A stretch of 63,368 nucleotides of DNA from Pseudomonas veronii (GTDB taxonomy: Bacteria > Pseudomonadota > Gammaproteobacteria > Pseudomonadales > Pseudomonadaceae). The translations under genes were made by a program, and so were the position numbers. Where the stretch lies: the NCBI RefSeq assembly GCF_001439695.1, contig NZ_JYLL01000037.1, positions 1-63,368 on the forward strand. The letters run 5' to 3'. The notes under the pieces are model-generated. The model was not told the origin of the DNA. It did not search any database and saw nothing but the letters and a program-made list of their open reading frames with translations. Positions 9,086 to 18,599 of the stretch are shown here, piece after piece (the first letter of the stretch is position 1; every line of letters starts with the position of its first letter).

Positions 9086-11410
9086 ATGGACAGCATCAAC
9101 AGCCGCATCGCCGAGGAACTCGGCGTACGCCCCCAACAGGTCGAAGCGGCCGTCGCTCTACTGGATGAGGGCTCCACGGTGCCCTTCATCGCCCGTTACC
9201 GAAAAGAAGTGACCGGCAGCCTCGACGACATTCAACTGCGGCACCTGGAAGAGCGCCTGCGCTACCTGCGAGAACTCGACGAACGGCGCATCAGCATCCT
9301 CGCCAGCATCGCGGAACAGGGCAAGCTGACCCCGCAATTGGAACGCGACATCAAACTCGCCGATACCAAGACCCGTCTCGAAGACCTCTACCTGCCGTAC
9401 AAACAGAAGCGCCGCACCAAGGGCCAGATCGCCCTGGAAGCCGGCCTCGGCGACCTGGCCGACGGCCTGTTCAACGACCCATCGCTGAACCCGGATACCG
9501 AAGCCGCGCGCTTCATCAACGCTGAAAAAGGCGTCGCCGACGTCAAGGCCGCCCTCGAAGGCGCCAAATACATCCTGATGGAACGCTTCGCCGAAGACGC
9601 CAGCCTGCTGGAAAAGCTGCGCACCTACCTGAAGCAGGAAGCCATCCTCAGCGCCCGCGTGATCGCCGGCAAAGAGGAAGAAGGCGCCAAGTTCCGCGAC
9701 TACTTCGAACACGACGAACCGCTCAAGAGCATGCCGTCCCACCGCGCCCTGGCGATTTTCCGCGGCCGCAACGAAGGTATTCTCAGCTCCGCGCTGAAAG
9801 TCGGCGACGAACTGCCGGGCACCATGCACCCGTGCGAAGGCATGATCGGTCAACAATTCGGCATCCAGAATCAGAACCGTCCTGCGGACAAGTGGCTCGG
9901 TGAAGTCGTGCGCTGGACCTGGAAGGTCAAGCTCTACACCCACCTGGAAACCGACCTGCTCGGCGAGTTGCGCGACGGTGCCGAAACCGAAGCGATCAAC
10001 GTCTTCGCCCACAACCTGCACGACCTGCTGCTGGCCGCACCGGCCGGCCCGCGTGCCACCCTGGGCCTCGACCCAGGCCTGCGCACCGGCTGCAAGGTCG
10101 CCGTGGTCGACTCGACCGGCAAGCTGCTGGACCACGCCACCGTGTATCCGCACGTGCCCCACAACAAGTGGGACCAGACCCTCGCGATCCTCGCGGCCCT
10201 GTGCGCCAAGCACGCGGTGGACCTGATCGCCATCGGCAACGGCACCGCCAGCCGTGAAACCGACAAACTGGCCGCCGAACTGATCAAAAAATACCCAGCC
10301 ATGAAGATGACCAAGGTCATGGTCTCCGAGGCGGGCGCTTCGGTGTACTCAGCGTCGGAACTGGCTTCCAAGGAATTCCCGGACCTCGACGTGTCGATCC
10401 GTGGCGCGGTGTCCATCGCCCGTCGCCTGCAAGACCCACTGGCCGAACTGGTGAAAATCGACCCGAAATCCATCGGCGTCGGCCAATACCAGCACGATGT
10501 GTCGCAGCTGAAACTGGCACGCGGCCTGGATGCGGTGGTGGAAGACTGCGTGAACGCCGTGGGCGTGGACGTGAACACCGCCTCCGTCGCGCTGCTGGCG
10601 CGGATCTCCGGCCTCAACGCGACCCTGGCGCAGAACATCGTGACCCACCGCGACGAAAACGGTGCGTTCAAGACCCGCGCCGCGCTGAAAAAAGTCGCAC
10701 GCCTGGGTGAAAAAACCTTCGAACAGGCCGCCGGCTTCCTGCGTGTGATGAACGGCGACAACCCGCTGGACGCCTCGGCGGTCCACCCGGAAGCCTACCC
10801 GCTGGTGCAACGCATCGCCGCCGAGACCGACCGCGACATCCGCTCGCTGATCGGCGACGCTGCGTTCCTCAAGCGCCTGGACCCGAAGAAGTACACCGAC
10901 GAGACCTTCGGCGTGCCGACCATCACCGACATCCTGCAAGAGCTGGAAAAACCCGGGCGCGACCCGCGTCCCGAGTTCAAGACCGCCGAGTTCCAGGACG
11001 GCGTCGAAGACCTCAAGGACCTGCAACTGGGCATGATCCTCGAAGGCGTGGTGACCAACGTGACCAACTTCGGTGCCTTTGTGGACATCGGCGTGCATCA
11101 GGACGGTTTGGTGCATATCTCCGCGCTTTCGGAGAAGTTCATTAAAGACCCGCGCGAAGCGGTGAAGGCCGGTGATGTGGTCAAGGTCAAGGTCATGGAA
11201 GTCGACATCCCGCGCAAGCGCGTCGGCCTGTCGATGCGTATGAGCGACACCCCCGGCGAGAAAATCGACGGTGCCCGTGGCGCCCGCCCAGGCTCGGCGC
11301 CGCGCCAGTCGCAAAACAACGCGCCACGCAAGGAAACCGCGACCGCAGCGCCGAGCAACAACGCCATGGCCTCGCTGTTCGCCAACGCCAAACAGTTGAA
11401 GAAACGCTGA
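9086..11410 (+). CDS. tex: Tex, S1-domain RNA-binding transcription accessory protein
   Basis: Conserved nucleic-acid-binding protein, 774 residues from the ATG at 9086 (MDSINSRIAEELGV). An in-frame extension to 8879 would run through the promoter. The parts are an N-terminal helical Tex domain, a YqgF/RuvX-like RNase H fold around the TLGLDPGLRTGCKVAVVD segment, helix-hairpin-helix motifs, and a C-terminal S1 domain (GMILEGVVTNVTNFGAFVDI). A Ser/Ala/Asn-rich low-complexity tail follows. The stop overlaps the next start by one base (TGATG), which couples the thioesterase gene to it. Confidence 0.97.
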   Translation: MDSINSRIAEELGVRPQQVEAAVALLDEGSTVPFIARYRKEVTGSLDDIQLRHLEERLRYLRELDERRISILASIAEQGKLTPQLERDIKLADTKTRLEDLYLPYKQKRRTKGQIALEAGLGDLADGLFNDPSLNPDTEAARFINAEKGVADVKAALEGAKYILMERFAEDASLLEKLRTYLKQEAILSARVIAGKEEEGAKFRDYFEHDEPLKSMPSHRALAIFRGRNEGILSSALKVGDELPGTMHPCEGMIGQQFGIQNQNRPADKWLGEVVRWTWKVKLYTHLETDLLGELRDGAETEAINVFAHNLHDLLLAAPAGPRATLGLDPGLRTGCKVAVVDSTGKLLDHATVYPHVPHNKWDQTLAILAALCAKHAVDLIAIGNGTASRETDKLAAELIKKYPAMKMTKVMVSEAGASVYSASELASKEFPDLDVSIRGAVSIARRLQDPLAELVKIDPKSIGVGQYQHDVSQLKLARGLDAVVEDCVNAVGVDVNTASVALLARISGLNATLAQNIVTHRDENGAFKTRAALKKVARLGEKTFEQAAGFLRVMNGDNPLDASAVHPEAYPLVQRIAAETDRDIRSLIGDAAFLKRLDPKKYTDETFGVPTITDILQELEKPGRDPRPEFKTAEFQDGVEDLKDLQLGMILEGVVTNVTNFGAFVDIGVHQDGLVHISALSEKFIKDPREAVKAGDVVKVKVMEVDIPRKRVGLSMRMSDTPGEKIDGARGARPGSAPRQSQNNAPRKETATAAPSNNAMASLFANAKQLKKR

Positions 11411-11793
11411 TGGAGATTCCAGCCGGTTTGACCCAAAGCGCGTTCAGCGAACTGATCGGCTGCCGCCTGCAACGCCTGGAGCAGGGCGTTGCCGAGGTGG
11501 CCCTGAGCCTGGAGCCGCAACTGCGCAACCGCGCAGGCAAGCTGCATGGCGGGGCGATTTTCAGCCTGGTCGACATCACCATGGGGCTGGCCTGTTCCAG
11601 CGCCCACGGGTTCGACCAGCAGAGCGCGACCATCGAATGCAAAATCAACTACATCCGCGCGGTGGAAAACGGCGAGGTGCTGTGTACCGCGCGAGTGATT
11701 CACCCCGGGCGGCGCACGTTGGTGGTCGAAGCCGACGTGTACCAAGGTGAAAGACTTGTCGCAAAAGCGCAGGGCACCTTCGCTGTCCTATAG
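11410..11793 (+). CDS. PaaI-type hotdog-fold thioesterase
   Basis: 127 residues of the hotdog family. The helix motif KLHGGAIFSLVDITMGLACSS with HGG and the following Asp is the acyl-CoA thioesterase signature. Substrate is unknown; members release CoA from phenylacetyl- or medium-chain acyl-CoA. It is coupled to tex by a TGATG overlap. It could be a housekeeping proofreading thioesterase. Confidence 0.88.
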   Translation: MEIPAGLTQSAFSELIGCRLQRLEQGVAEVALSLEPQLRNRAGKLHGGAIFSLVDITMGLACSSAHGFDQQSATIECKINYIRAVENGEVLCTARVIHPGRRTLVVEADVYQGERLVAKAQGTFAVL

Positions 11794-12007
11794 CTCCCCG
11801 CCCTCGATTTGAGTTAATTTCGGCGCTGCGATAACAGCGTCGGAATTTTCTTGCTGCGCTACAGCCCAATTCATGGAGTGATGTAGGCTTTTTCAAAGCG
11901 GGTCAAATCGACTCAAAACCAGGCGATCACGCCAGTTTTAACTTCACCCTTGTAGACCGTCCTGCCCACCCCCATATTGGGGCGACTGACGCGTGAAGGA
12001 ATCCAAC

Positions 12008-13591
12008 TTGAGCGAACTTCTCAACCGCCGCCTGGCCCTGCTCGGCAAGCGCGAACACCTCTCCCTGCTGGAGCATTGCTTGCACGGCATCGAGCGCGAA
12101 TGCCTGCGTGTCACCCATGAAGGTCGCCTGGCGCAGACGCCGCATCCCGAAGCCCTGGGCGCCGCGCTGACCCACGAACAGATCACCACCGACTACTCGG
12201 AATCGTTGCTGGAGTTCATCACCCCAGCCCTGCCCAACCCGGCCGATACCCTGAGCAGCCTGGACAAGATCCATCGCTTTGCCTACAGCAAGCTCGGCAG
12301 CGAATACCTGTGGAGCCCCTCGATGCCGTGCCCGTTGCCGGCCGAGGAAGACATTCCGATTGCCTACTACGGCACCTCCAATATCGGACAGCTCAAGTAC
12401 GTATATCGCAAGGGCCTGGCCCTGCGTTACGGCAAGACCATGCAGTGCATTGCCGGCATCCACTACAACTTTTCCCTGCCGGAAAAATTGTGGCCGCTGC
12501 TCAAGGAAAGCGAAGGCTTCGTCGGCACCGACCGCGACTATCAGTCCGACGCCTATATCGCCCTGATCCGTAACTTCCGCCGCAACAGCTGGCTGCTGAT
12601 GTACCTGTTCGGTGCCTCGCCAGCGCTGGACGCAGGCTTCCTGCGCGGCCGTTCGCACCAGTTGGACGTGCTGGATGCCGACACCTTGTACCTGCCGTAT
12701 GCCACCAGCCTGCGCATGAGCGACCTGGGTTACCAGAGCAACGCCCAGGCCGGCCTGACGCCGTGCTACAACGATTTGGCCAGCTACACCGACAGCCTGC
12801 GCGAAGCGGTGGCAACGCCCTACGCGCCTTATGTCGAAGTCGGCACCCACAAGGATGGAGAGTGGGTGCAGCTCAACACCAACATCCTGCAGATCGAAAA
12901 CGAGTACTACTCCAACATCCGCCCCAAGCGCGTGACCTACACCGGCGAGCGGCCGATCCAGGCGCTGATGGCCCGTGGCATCCAGTACATCGAAGTGCGC
13001 TGCCTGGACATCAACCCGTTCCTGCCGATGGGCATCGACCTGCAAGAGTCGCGCTTCCTCGATGCGTTCCTGCTGTATTGCGCGATGAACGACAGCCCGC
13101 TGTTCGCCGACAACGAGTGCGGCAACGCCACCTCGAACTTCCTCAGCGTGGTCAAGGAAGGCCGGCGTCCGGGCCTGCAACTGCAGCGCAAGGGCCAGGC
13201 GGTGGACATGAAGGAATGGGCCACCGAGCTGCTGGAGCAGATCGCGCCGCTGGCGGCACTGCTCGATCAGAGCCACGGCATCGAGGAACACCGCCAGGCA
13301 CTGGACGCCCAGTTGGCCAAGGTCAACGACCCGGCCCTGACGCCATCGGCCCAGGTGCTGGCCGCGATGGCCGAGCGCAAGGAAAGTTTCGCCCAGTTCT
13401 CCCTGCACCAGAGCGAGGTGCATGCCGAGTATTTCCGCAGCGAACCGTTGCCCGCCGAAGAGCAGGCGCACTTTGAAGAACTGGCACGCAAGTCGCTGGC
13501 GCAACAGGTGGAGCTGGAGCAGAACGAAGTGGGCGATTTCGATGTGTTCGTCGGCTCGTACCAGGCTAGCATCCTGGCCATCAGCAACTAA
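12008..13591 (+). CDS. gshA: Glutamate-cysteine ligase (TTG start)
   Basis: First step of glutathione synthesis, joining glutamate and cysteine with ATP. I place the start at the TTG at 12008, seven bases after AAGGA, giving SELLNRRLALLGKR and 527 residues, close to the class I enzyme length. A GTG at 11993 is in frame but lacks a good ribosome site. Family motifs such as HGIERECLRV and GIHYNFSLPE are clear. It follows the tex unit by about 200 bp. Both start options would need proteomic support. Confidence 0.95.
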   Translation: MSELLNRRLALLGKREHLSLLEHCLHGIERECLRVTHEGRLAQTPHPEALGAALTHEQITTDYSESLLEFITPALPNPADTLSSLDKIHRFAYSKLGSEYLWSPSMPCPLPAEEDIPIAYYGTSNIGQLKYVYRKGLALRYGKTMQCIAGIHYNFSLPEKLWPLLKESEGFVGTDRDYQSDAYIALIRNFRRNSWLLMYLFGASPALDAGFLRGRSHQLDVLDADTLYLPYATSLRMSDLGYQSNAQAGLTPCYNDLASYTDSLREAVATPYAPYVEVGTHKDGEWVQLNTNILQIENEYYSNIRPKRVTYTGERPIQALMARGIQYIEVRCLDINPFLPMGIDLQESRFLDAFLLYCAMNDSPLFADNECGNATSNFLSVVKEGRRPGLQLQRKGQAVDMKEWATELLEQIAPLAALLDQSHGIEEHRQALDAQLAKVNDPALTPSAQVLAAMAERKESFAQFSLHQSEVHAEYFRSEPLPAEEQAHFEELARKSLAQQVELEQNEVGDFDVFVGSYQASILAISN

Positions 13592-13624
13592 AAACCGAAC
13601 TCACTCCCCCAGGGAATGAGCTTC

Positions 13625-13714
13625 ATGTGGGAGGGGGCTTGCCCCCGATAGCGGTCCTCAGTTAACTGATCAGTGACTGAACCACCGCTATCGGGAGCAA
13701 GCCCCCTCCCACAT
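13625..13714. repeat. REPIN (class I), gshA-tauA gap
   Basis: An inverted pair of TGTGGGAGGGGGCTTGC / GCAAGCCCCCTCCCACA ends with a variable middle, about 90 bp. It is the same element as at 17344, 22408, 24632, 36856, 42580 and 47157. Such REP doublets form long hairpins and are mobilised by RAYT transposases encoded elsewhere. It separates gshA from the tau operon. Confidence 0.92.
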
Positions 13715-13852
13715 TTGCCCTCACTGGGATGAAGAATCCCGCCCACCCTTCTCCTCATAAGCTAATTCGAAAAAGTTATTTATTTTCGTATTCTTAGATC
13801 ATTTAGTCTCCTCACACGCCGACACTCGGCCGCCTGATTGAGGAGCTTCCCT

Positions 13853-14830
13853 TTGAAACTGCATTCCCCTCTCCGCCTCTTGGCGGCATTGTCCCTGGCC
13901 GGTGCCAGCCTGTTCGCCCAGGCGGCGGATGTGACCATCGCCTACCAGACCACCGTGGACCCGGCGAAAGTCGCCCAGGCCGACGGCGCGTATGAAAAAG
14001 CCACGAACACCAAGATCGACTGGCGCAAATTCGACAACGGTTCCGATATCATCGCCGCCATCGCGTCCGGCGATGTGCAGATCGGCTACCTCGGTTCCAG
14101 CCCGCTGACCGCCGCCATCACCCGTAAAGTGCCGGTGCAGACCTTCCTCGTCGCCACCCAGATCGGCGGTGCCGAAGCCCTGGTGGCGCGCAACGGTTCG
14201 GGGATCAATGGCCCGCAGGACCTGATCGGTAAAAAAGTCGCCGTGCCCTTCGTATCCACCGGCCACTACAGCCTGCTGGCCGCGCTGAAGCACTGGAACA
14301 TCGACCCGGCGAAAGTGACCATCCTCAACCTCGCGCCGCCGGCCATCATCGCCGCCTGGAAGCGCGGCGATATCGACGCCACCTACGTATGGGACCCGGC
14401 CCTGGGCGTGGCCAAGGAAAACGGCAAGGTGCTGATCACTTCCGGCGAGCTGGCCACGTTCGGCGCGCCGACCTTCGACGCGTGGATCGTGCGTAAGGAC
14501 TTCGCCGAGAAGCATCCGGAAATCGTCAGCGCTTTCGCCAAAGTCACCCTGGATGCCTACGCCGCGTACCGCAAAGACCCACAAGCCTGGCTCGCCGACA
14601 AAAGCAACGTCGACAAGCTGGTGAAACTCTCCGGGGCCAAGGCCAGCGACATCCCCGCGCTGCTGCAAGGCAACGTCTACCCGCTGGCCGCTGAGCAGGT
14701 GACCCTGCTGGGCGCGCCGACCATCAAGGCGGTAACCGACACCGCGGCATTCCTCAAGGAACAAGGCAAGGTCGAGGCGGTGCTGCCGGATTACGCCCCT
14801 TACATCAGCGCCAAGTTCATCACCCACTGA
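13853..14830 (+). CDS. tauA: Taurine ABC transporter substrate-binding protein (TTG start)
   Basis: Periplasmic binding protein for taurine and related sulfonates. I use the TTG at 13853, seven bases after GAGGAG, which begins a normal signal peptide (KLHSPLRLLAALSLAGASLF) cleaved near FAQA/ADV; the reading from 13838 would start inside the ribosome site. The mature part follows TauA closely (YLGSSPLTAA, PFVSTGHYSLL, ATYVWDPAL). It is first gene of tauABCD, induced by sulfate limitation in pseudomonads. A TTCTTA-containing AT-rich tract lies upstream at about 13760-13800. Confidence 0.94.
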   Translation: MKLHSPLRLLAALSLAGASLFAQAADVTIAYQTTVDPAKVAQADGAYEKATNTKIDWRKFDNGSDIIAAIASGDVQIGYLGSSPLTAAITRKVPVQTFLVATQIGGAEALVARNGSGINGPQDLIGKKVAVPFVSTGHYSLLAALKHWNIDPAKVTILNLAPPAIIAAWKRGDIDATYVWDPALGVAKENGKVLITSGELATFGAPTFDAWIVRKDFAEKHPEIVSAFAKVTLDAYAAYRKDPQAWLADKSNVDKLVKLSGAKASDIPALLQGNVYPLAAEQVTLLGAPTIKAVTDTAAFLKEQGKVEAVLPDYAPYISAKFITH

Positions 14831-14846
14831 TCAGGAGTTCATCGCG

Positions 14847-15626
14847 ATGGCCTTGCTACAACTGGAGCGCATCAGCGCACGGTACCCAGGCGCCACAGAA
14901 CCGGTACTGTCTGATATTTCACTCGAACTTGGGCCCCGGCAATTGCTGGTGGCCCTCGGCCCGTCCGGCAGTGGCAAGACTTCGCTGTTGAACCTGATTG
15001 CCGGTTTTGTCGAGCCCTCTGCCGGGCGCATCAGCCTCGATGGCGTGCCAGTCAAAGGCCCGAGCGCCGAACGCGGCGTGGTGTTCCAGGACGATGCCCT
15101 GCTGCCCTGGCAGGACGTGCTGGCCAATGTCGGCTTCGGCCTGGAGCTGGCTGGCGTGAGCAAGGCGCAACGCGAAGTGCGCGCCCGGGAAATGCTCGCG
15201 CTGGTGGACCTGGCCGGTTTCGACAGCCGGCGCATCTGGCAACTGTCCGGCGGCCAGAAGCAACGCGTCGGCCTGGCCCGCGCCCTGGCGGCGGACCCGC
15301 GCGTACTGCTGATGGACGAACCCTTCGGCGCCCTCGATGCATTCACCCGCGAACAGATGCAGGAGCTGCTGCTGCAAGTCTGGCGGCGCACGGCCAAGCC
15401 GGTGTTCCTGATTACCCATGACATCGAAGAAGCGGTGTTCCTTGCCACCGATCTGATCCTGCTGGCGCCCAACCCCGGTCAGATCGTCGAGCGCCTGCAC
15501 CTGGATTTCGGTCAACGTTATGCGGCCGGCGAGTCTGCGCGAGCGATCAAATCCGACCCGCGCTTTATCGAAACCCGCGAACACGTGCTGGGCAAAGTGT
15601 TCTCCCAACGGCAGGTGTCCGCATGA
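14847..15626 (+). CDS. tauB: Taurine ABC transporter ATP-binding protein
   Basis: 259-residue ABC ATPase that powers sulfonate import. Walker A GPSGSGKT is at 39-46, the signature LSGGQKQR at 133-140, and Walker B VLLMDEPFGALD directly after. The ATG follows AGGAG. Its stop overlaps the tauC start (ATGA), and it is 16 bp from tauA, so the operon is tight. Confidence 0.96.
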   Translation: MALLQLERISARYPGATEPVLSDISLELGPRQLLVALGPSGSGKTSLLNLIAGFVEPSAGRISLDGVPVKGPSAERGVVFQDDALLPWQDVLANVGFGLELAGVSKAQREVRAREMLALVDLAGFDSRRIWQLSGGQKQRVGLARALAADPRVLLMDEPFGALDAFTREQMQELLLQVWRRTAKPVFLITHDIEEAVFLATDLILLAPNPGQIVERLHLDFGQRYAAGESARAIKSDPRFIETREHVLGKVFSQRQVSA

Positions 15627-16459
15627 GCAGCTACGAACTTCCCGCCACGGTCGCCAAGCCGGTGGCGCGCACCGTTATCCCGCTGCGGCGCAGCCTGAGT
15701 ACGCGTTGGATCAGCCTGTTGACGCTGGTTGCCTTGCTGGTGATCTGGTGGGCGGTGACCGCCAGCGACCTGATCGAACCATTGTTCCTGCCGCCACCGT
15801 CCGCCGTGCTGCAAAAAGGCTGGTTGCTGGCGACCACGGGCTATATGGATTCCACCTTGTGGCAGCACCTCGGCGCGAGCCTCGAACGCATCGGCCTGGG
15901 CCTGGGCTTTGCGGTGCTGACCGCGGTCCCGGTGGGGATTGCCATCGGCTCGAACCGTATCGCGCGGGGCATTCTCGACCCGTTGATCGAGTTCTACCGG
16001 CCGATTCCACCCCTGGCCTACCTGCCGCTGATCGTGATCTGGTGCGGCATCGGTGAGCTGTCCAAAGTGCTGCTGATCTACCTGGCGATCTTTGCCCCGA
16101 TTGCCATCGCGACCGCGACCGGCGTGCGTACCGTCGACCCGGCCAAGCTGCGTGCCGCGCAGTCGCTGGGGGCCACGCGCGCCCAGCTGATTCGCCACGT
16201 GGTCCTGCCGAGCGCGCTGCCCGACATCCTCACCGGCGTGCGTATCGGGCTGGGAGTTGGCTGGTCGACCTTGGTCGCCGCCGAGCTGATCGCCGCCACC
16301 AGCGGCCTGGGCTTCATGGTGCAGTCGGCGGCGCAGTTCCTGGTCACCGATGTCGTGGTGCTGGGGATTCTGGTGATCGCACTGATCGCCTTCGCCATGG
16401 AAATGGGCCTGCGGGCCCTGCAGCGTAAATGGGTGCCGTGGCATGGCCAGGCACACTGA
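15623..16459 (+). CDS. tauC: Taurine ABC transporter permease
   Basis: 278-residue inner-membrane permease with about six hydrophobic segments and the BPD-transport EAA loop (AAQSLGATRAQLIRHVVLPSALP). It partners TauA and TauB. It overlaps tauB by four bases. tauD begins 14 bp after its stop. Confidence 0.95.
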   Translation: MSSYELPATVAKPVARTVIPLRRSLSTRWISLLTLVALLVIWWAVTASDLIEPLFLPPPSAVLQKGWLLATTGYMDSTLWQHLGASLERIGLGLGFAVLTAVPVGIAIGSNRIARGILDPLIEFYRPIPPLAYLPLIVIWCGIGELSKVLLIYLAIFAPIAIATATGVRTVDPAKLRAAQSLGATRAQLIRHVVLPSALPDILTGVRIGLGVGWSTLVAAELIAATSGLGFMVQSAAQFLVTDVVVLGILVIALIAFAMEMGLRALQRKWVPWHGQAH

Positions 16460-16473
16460 GTGATGAGAACCCA

Positions 16474-17310
16474 ATGAGCAGCCTGACCGTTACCCCATTA
16501 AGCACCGCCCTCGGCGCGCAGATCAGTGGCGTCGATATCACTCAACCGCTGAACCCCGAACAGCGCGACGCCATCGAACAGGCGTTGCTCACTCATTCGG
16601 TAGTGTTTTTCCGCGACCAGCCGCTCACGCCGCAGCAACAAGCACGCTTCGCGGCGAACTTCGGCGATCTGCACATTCATCCGATCTACCCCAACGTGCC
16701 GGAACAGCCTGAAGTGCTGATCCTCGACACCGCCGTCACCGACGTGCGCGACAACGCCGTGTGGCACACCGACGTGACCTTCCTGCCCACCCCGGCCCTC
16801 GGCGCGGTGCTGAGTGCCAAGCAACTGCCGGCGTTTGGCGGCGACACGCTGTGGGCCAGCGGGATTGCTGCGTATGCGGCCCTGTCCGAGCCGCTGAAGA
16901 GGCTGCTCGACGGGCTCACCGCCACGCACGACTTCACCAAGTCCTTCCCGCTGGAGCGCTTTGGCAGCACTGCCGAAGACCTGGCGCGCTGGGAAGAAAC
17001 CCGCAAGAAGAACCCGCCGCTGTCGCACCCGGTGGTACGCACCCACCCGGTGAGTGGGCGCAAGTCGCTGTTTGTCAGCGAGGGCTTCACCACCAGAATC
17101 AACGAGCTGGAAGCGGCGGAGAGCGAGGCGATCTTGAAACTGCTGTTCGCCCACGCGACACGCCCGGAGTTCACGATTCGCTGGCGCTGGCAGGAGAATG
17201 ACGTGGCGTTCTGGGATAACCGCGTCACCCAGCATTACGCGGTGGATGACTACCGGCCACAGCGGCGGGTGATGCATCGGGCGACGATTCTTGGCGATGT
17301 GCCGTTCTGA
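16474..17310 (+). CDS. tauD: Taurine dioxygenase
   Basis: Fe(II)/2-oxoglutarate dioxygenase that splits taurine to sulfite and aminoacetaldehyde. The 278-residue product has the iron ligands H98 and D100 in VWHTDVTF and the distal His in MHRATILGD near residue 268. I use the ATG at 16474, because the longer reading to 16429 overlaps tauC. It is last gene of tauABCD, followed by a REPIN. Confidence 0.96.
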   Translation: MSSLTVTPLSTALGAQISGVDITQPLNPEQRDAIEQALLTHSVVFFRDQPLTPQQQARFAANFGDLHIHPIYPNVPEQPEVLILDTAVTDVRDNAVWHTDVTFLPTPALGAVLSAKQLPAFGGDTLWASGIAAYAALSEPLKRLLDGLTATHDFTKSFPLERFGSTAEDLARWEETRKKNPPLSHPVVRTHPVSGRKSLFVSEGFTTRINELEAAESEAILKLLFAHATRPEFTIRWRWQENDVAFWDNRVTQHYAVDDYRPQRRVMHRATILGDVPF

Positions 17311-17343
17311 GCCGAACACGACAGTCGCCACACTGAAGACAAA

Positions 17344-17435
17344 ATGTGGGAGGGGGCTTGCCCCCGATTGCGCTGTATCAGTCAATGCATGTACTGACTG
17401 ACCCACCGCAATCGGGGGCAAGCCCCCTCCCACAT
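17344..17435. repeat. REPIN (class I), tauD-aldo-keto reductase gap
   Basis: Near-perfect inverted copies of the TGTGGGAGGGGGCTTGCCCCCGAT end flank a short centre. It sits between convergent genes and can act as a terminator hairpin for both. Confidence 0.92.
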
Positions 17436-17453
17436 TGACCGGGTCGTGCCGGG

Positions 17454-18491
17454 TTATTCAGCCGTCGATGGCTTTTCCCACAAGTTGATCCCGCCTTCCA
17501 ACGCGAACCGATCGATCTCCGCCAGTTCTTCGGCGGTAAAGCTCAAGTTCTTCAGCGCCCCGACGTTTTCAATGATCTGCTCCGGCCGGCTCGCGCCGAT
17601 CAGCGCACTGGTTACCCGTGGGTCACGCAGGGTCCAGGCCAGGGCCAGTTGGGCCAGGCTTTGGCCACGGCGCTTGGCGATTTCATTCAGCGCGCGCACG
17701 TGAGCGAGGTTGGCTTCGGACAAGTGCTTGGCCTGCAACGAACCGCCACCGGGGCGATTGACCCGTGCATCGGCCGGCACGCCATTGAGGTACTTGTCGG
17801 TCAGCAGCCCCTGGGCCAACGGCGTGAACGCGATCACCCCGGCGCCGAGGGCTTCGGTGGTGTCGAGCAGGTCTTTTTCCACCCAGCGGTTGAGCAGGTT
17901 GTAGGCCGGCTGATGGATCAGCAGCGGGACTTTCCACTCGTTGAGCAAGGCCGCGATTTCGCGGGTTTTCACCCCGGAGTAGGAAGAAATACCGATGTAC
18001 AACGCCTTGCCTTGCTGCACGGCGGTGGCGAGGGCGCTGGCGGTTTCTTCCAGGGGGGTGTCGGCATCGAAGCGGTGCGAGTAGAAAATATCCACATAGT
18101 CGACGCCCAGGCGCTGCAGGCTCTGGTCCAGGCTCGCCAGGATGTATTTGCGCGAACCGCCGCCCTGGCCATAAGGGCCGGGCCACATGTCCCAACCGGC
18201 CTTGCTGGAGATGATCAATTCGTCGCGGTAATGCTTGAAGTCTTCGCGCAGCAAACGCCCGAAGTTGATCTCGGCGCTGCCATAGGGCGGGCCGTAGTTG
18301 TTGGCCAGGTCGAAGTGGTTGATCCCCAGGTCGAACGCGGTGCGCAGCAGGGCGCGCTGGGTGTCGATCGGGGTGCTGTCGCCAAAGTTGTGCCACAGCC
18401 CCAGGGACAGTGCCGGCAGCACCAAGCCACTGCGGCCGACGCGGCGATACGGAATAGATTCGTAGCGGTTTTCGGCAGCGATATAAGTCAT
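17454..18491 (-). CDS. yghZ: Aldo-keto reductase, YghZ / L-glyceraldehyde-3-phosphate reductase type
   Basis: 345-residue NADPH-dependent reductase of the AKR14-like group, which reduces L-glyceraldehyde 3-phosphate and methylglyoxal. The catalytic tetrad residues are visible in HFDLANNYGPPYGSAE (Asp, Tyr), ISSKAGWDM (Lys) and FYSHRFD (His). The TIM-barrel end with the cofactor stretch ALIGASRPEQI is intact. It is a single gene with a hairpin at its 5' side that belongs to the porin gene. Confidence 0.9.
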   Translation of the reverse strand: MTYIAAENRYESIPYRRVGRSGLVLPALSLGLWHNFGDSTPIDTQRALLRTAFDLGINHFDLANNYGPPYGSAEINFGRLLREDFKHYRDELIISSKAGWDMWPGPYGQGGGSRKYILASLDQSLQRLGVDYVDIFYSHRFDADTPLEETASALATAVQQGKALYIGISSYSGVKTREIAALLNEWKVPLLIHQPAYNLLNRWVEKDLLDTTEALGAGVIAFTPLAQGLLTDKYLNGVPADARVNRPGGGSLQAKHLSEANLAHVRALNEIAKRRGQSLAQLALAWTLRDPRVTSALIGASRPEQIIENVGALKNLSFTAEELAEIDRFALEGGINLWEKPSTAE

Positions 18492-18518
18492 CGAATCCTC
18501 TCTTGGACGGGGGCAAAT

Positions 18519-18550
18519 AAGGCCTGGGAATAAGCCTATTCCCAGGCCTT
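18519..18550 (-). terminator. Rho-independent terminator of the OprD-family porin gene
   Basis: A 14-bp perfect stem (AAGGCCTGGGAATA and its complement) with a 4-nt loop, followed on the minus strand by TTATTT. It lies about 50 bp past the porin stop. Confidence 0.85.
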
Positions 18551-18599
18551 TTAAGCAGCTGAATCGCTTAACGTTGCCTTTCCGTTTTACAGCAAACTC

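Noticed and set aside
9158..10213. 351-codon minus ORF within tex
   Set aside because: Lies wholly in the antisense of the S1/Tex gene and has a repetitive Gly/Val/Gln composition typical of shadow frames.
13588..13720. CRISPR array made of repeated palindromes
   Set aside because: The repeats are dispersed inverted pairs of a REP family, not tandem direct repeats with equal spacers.
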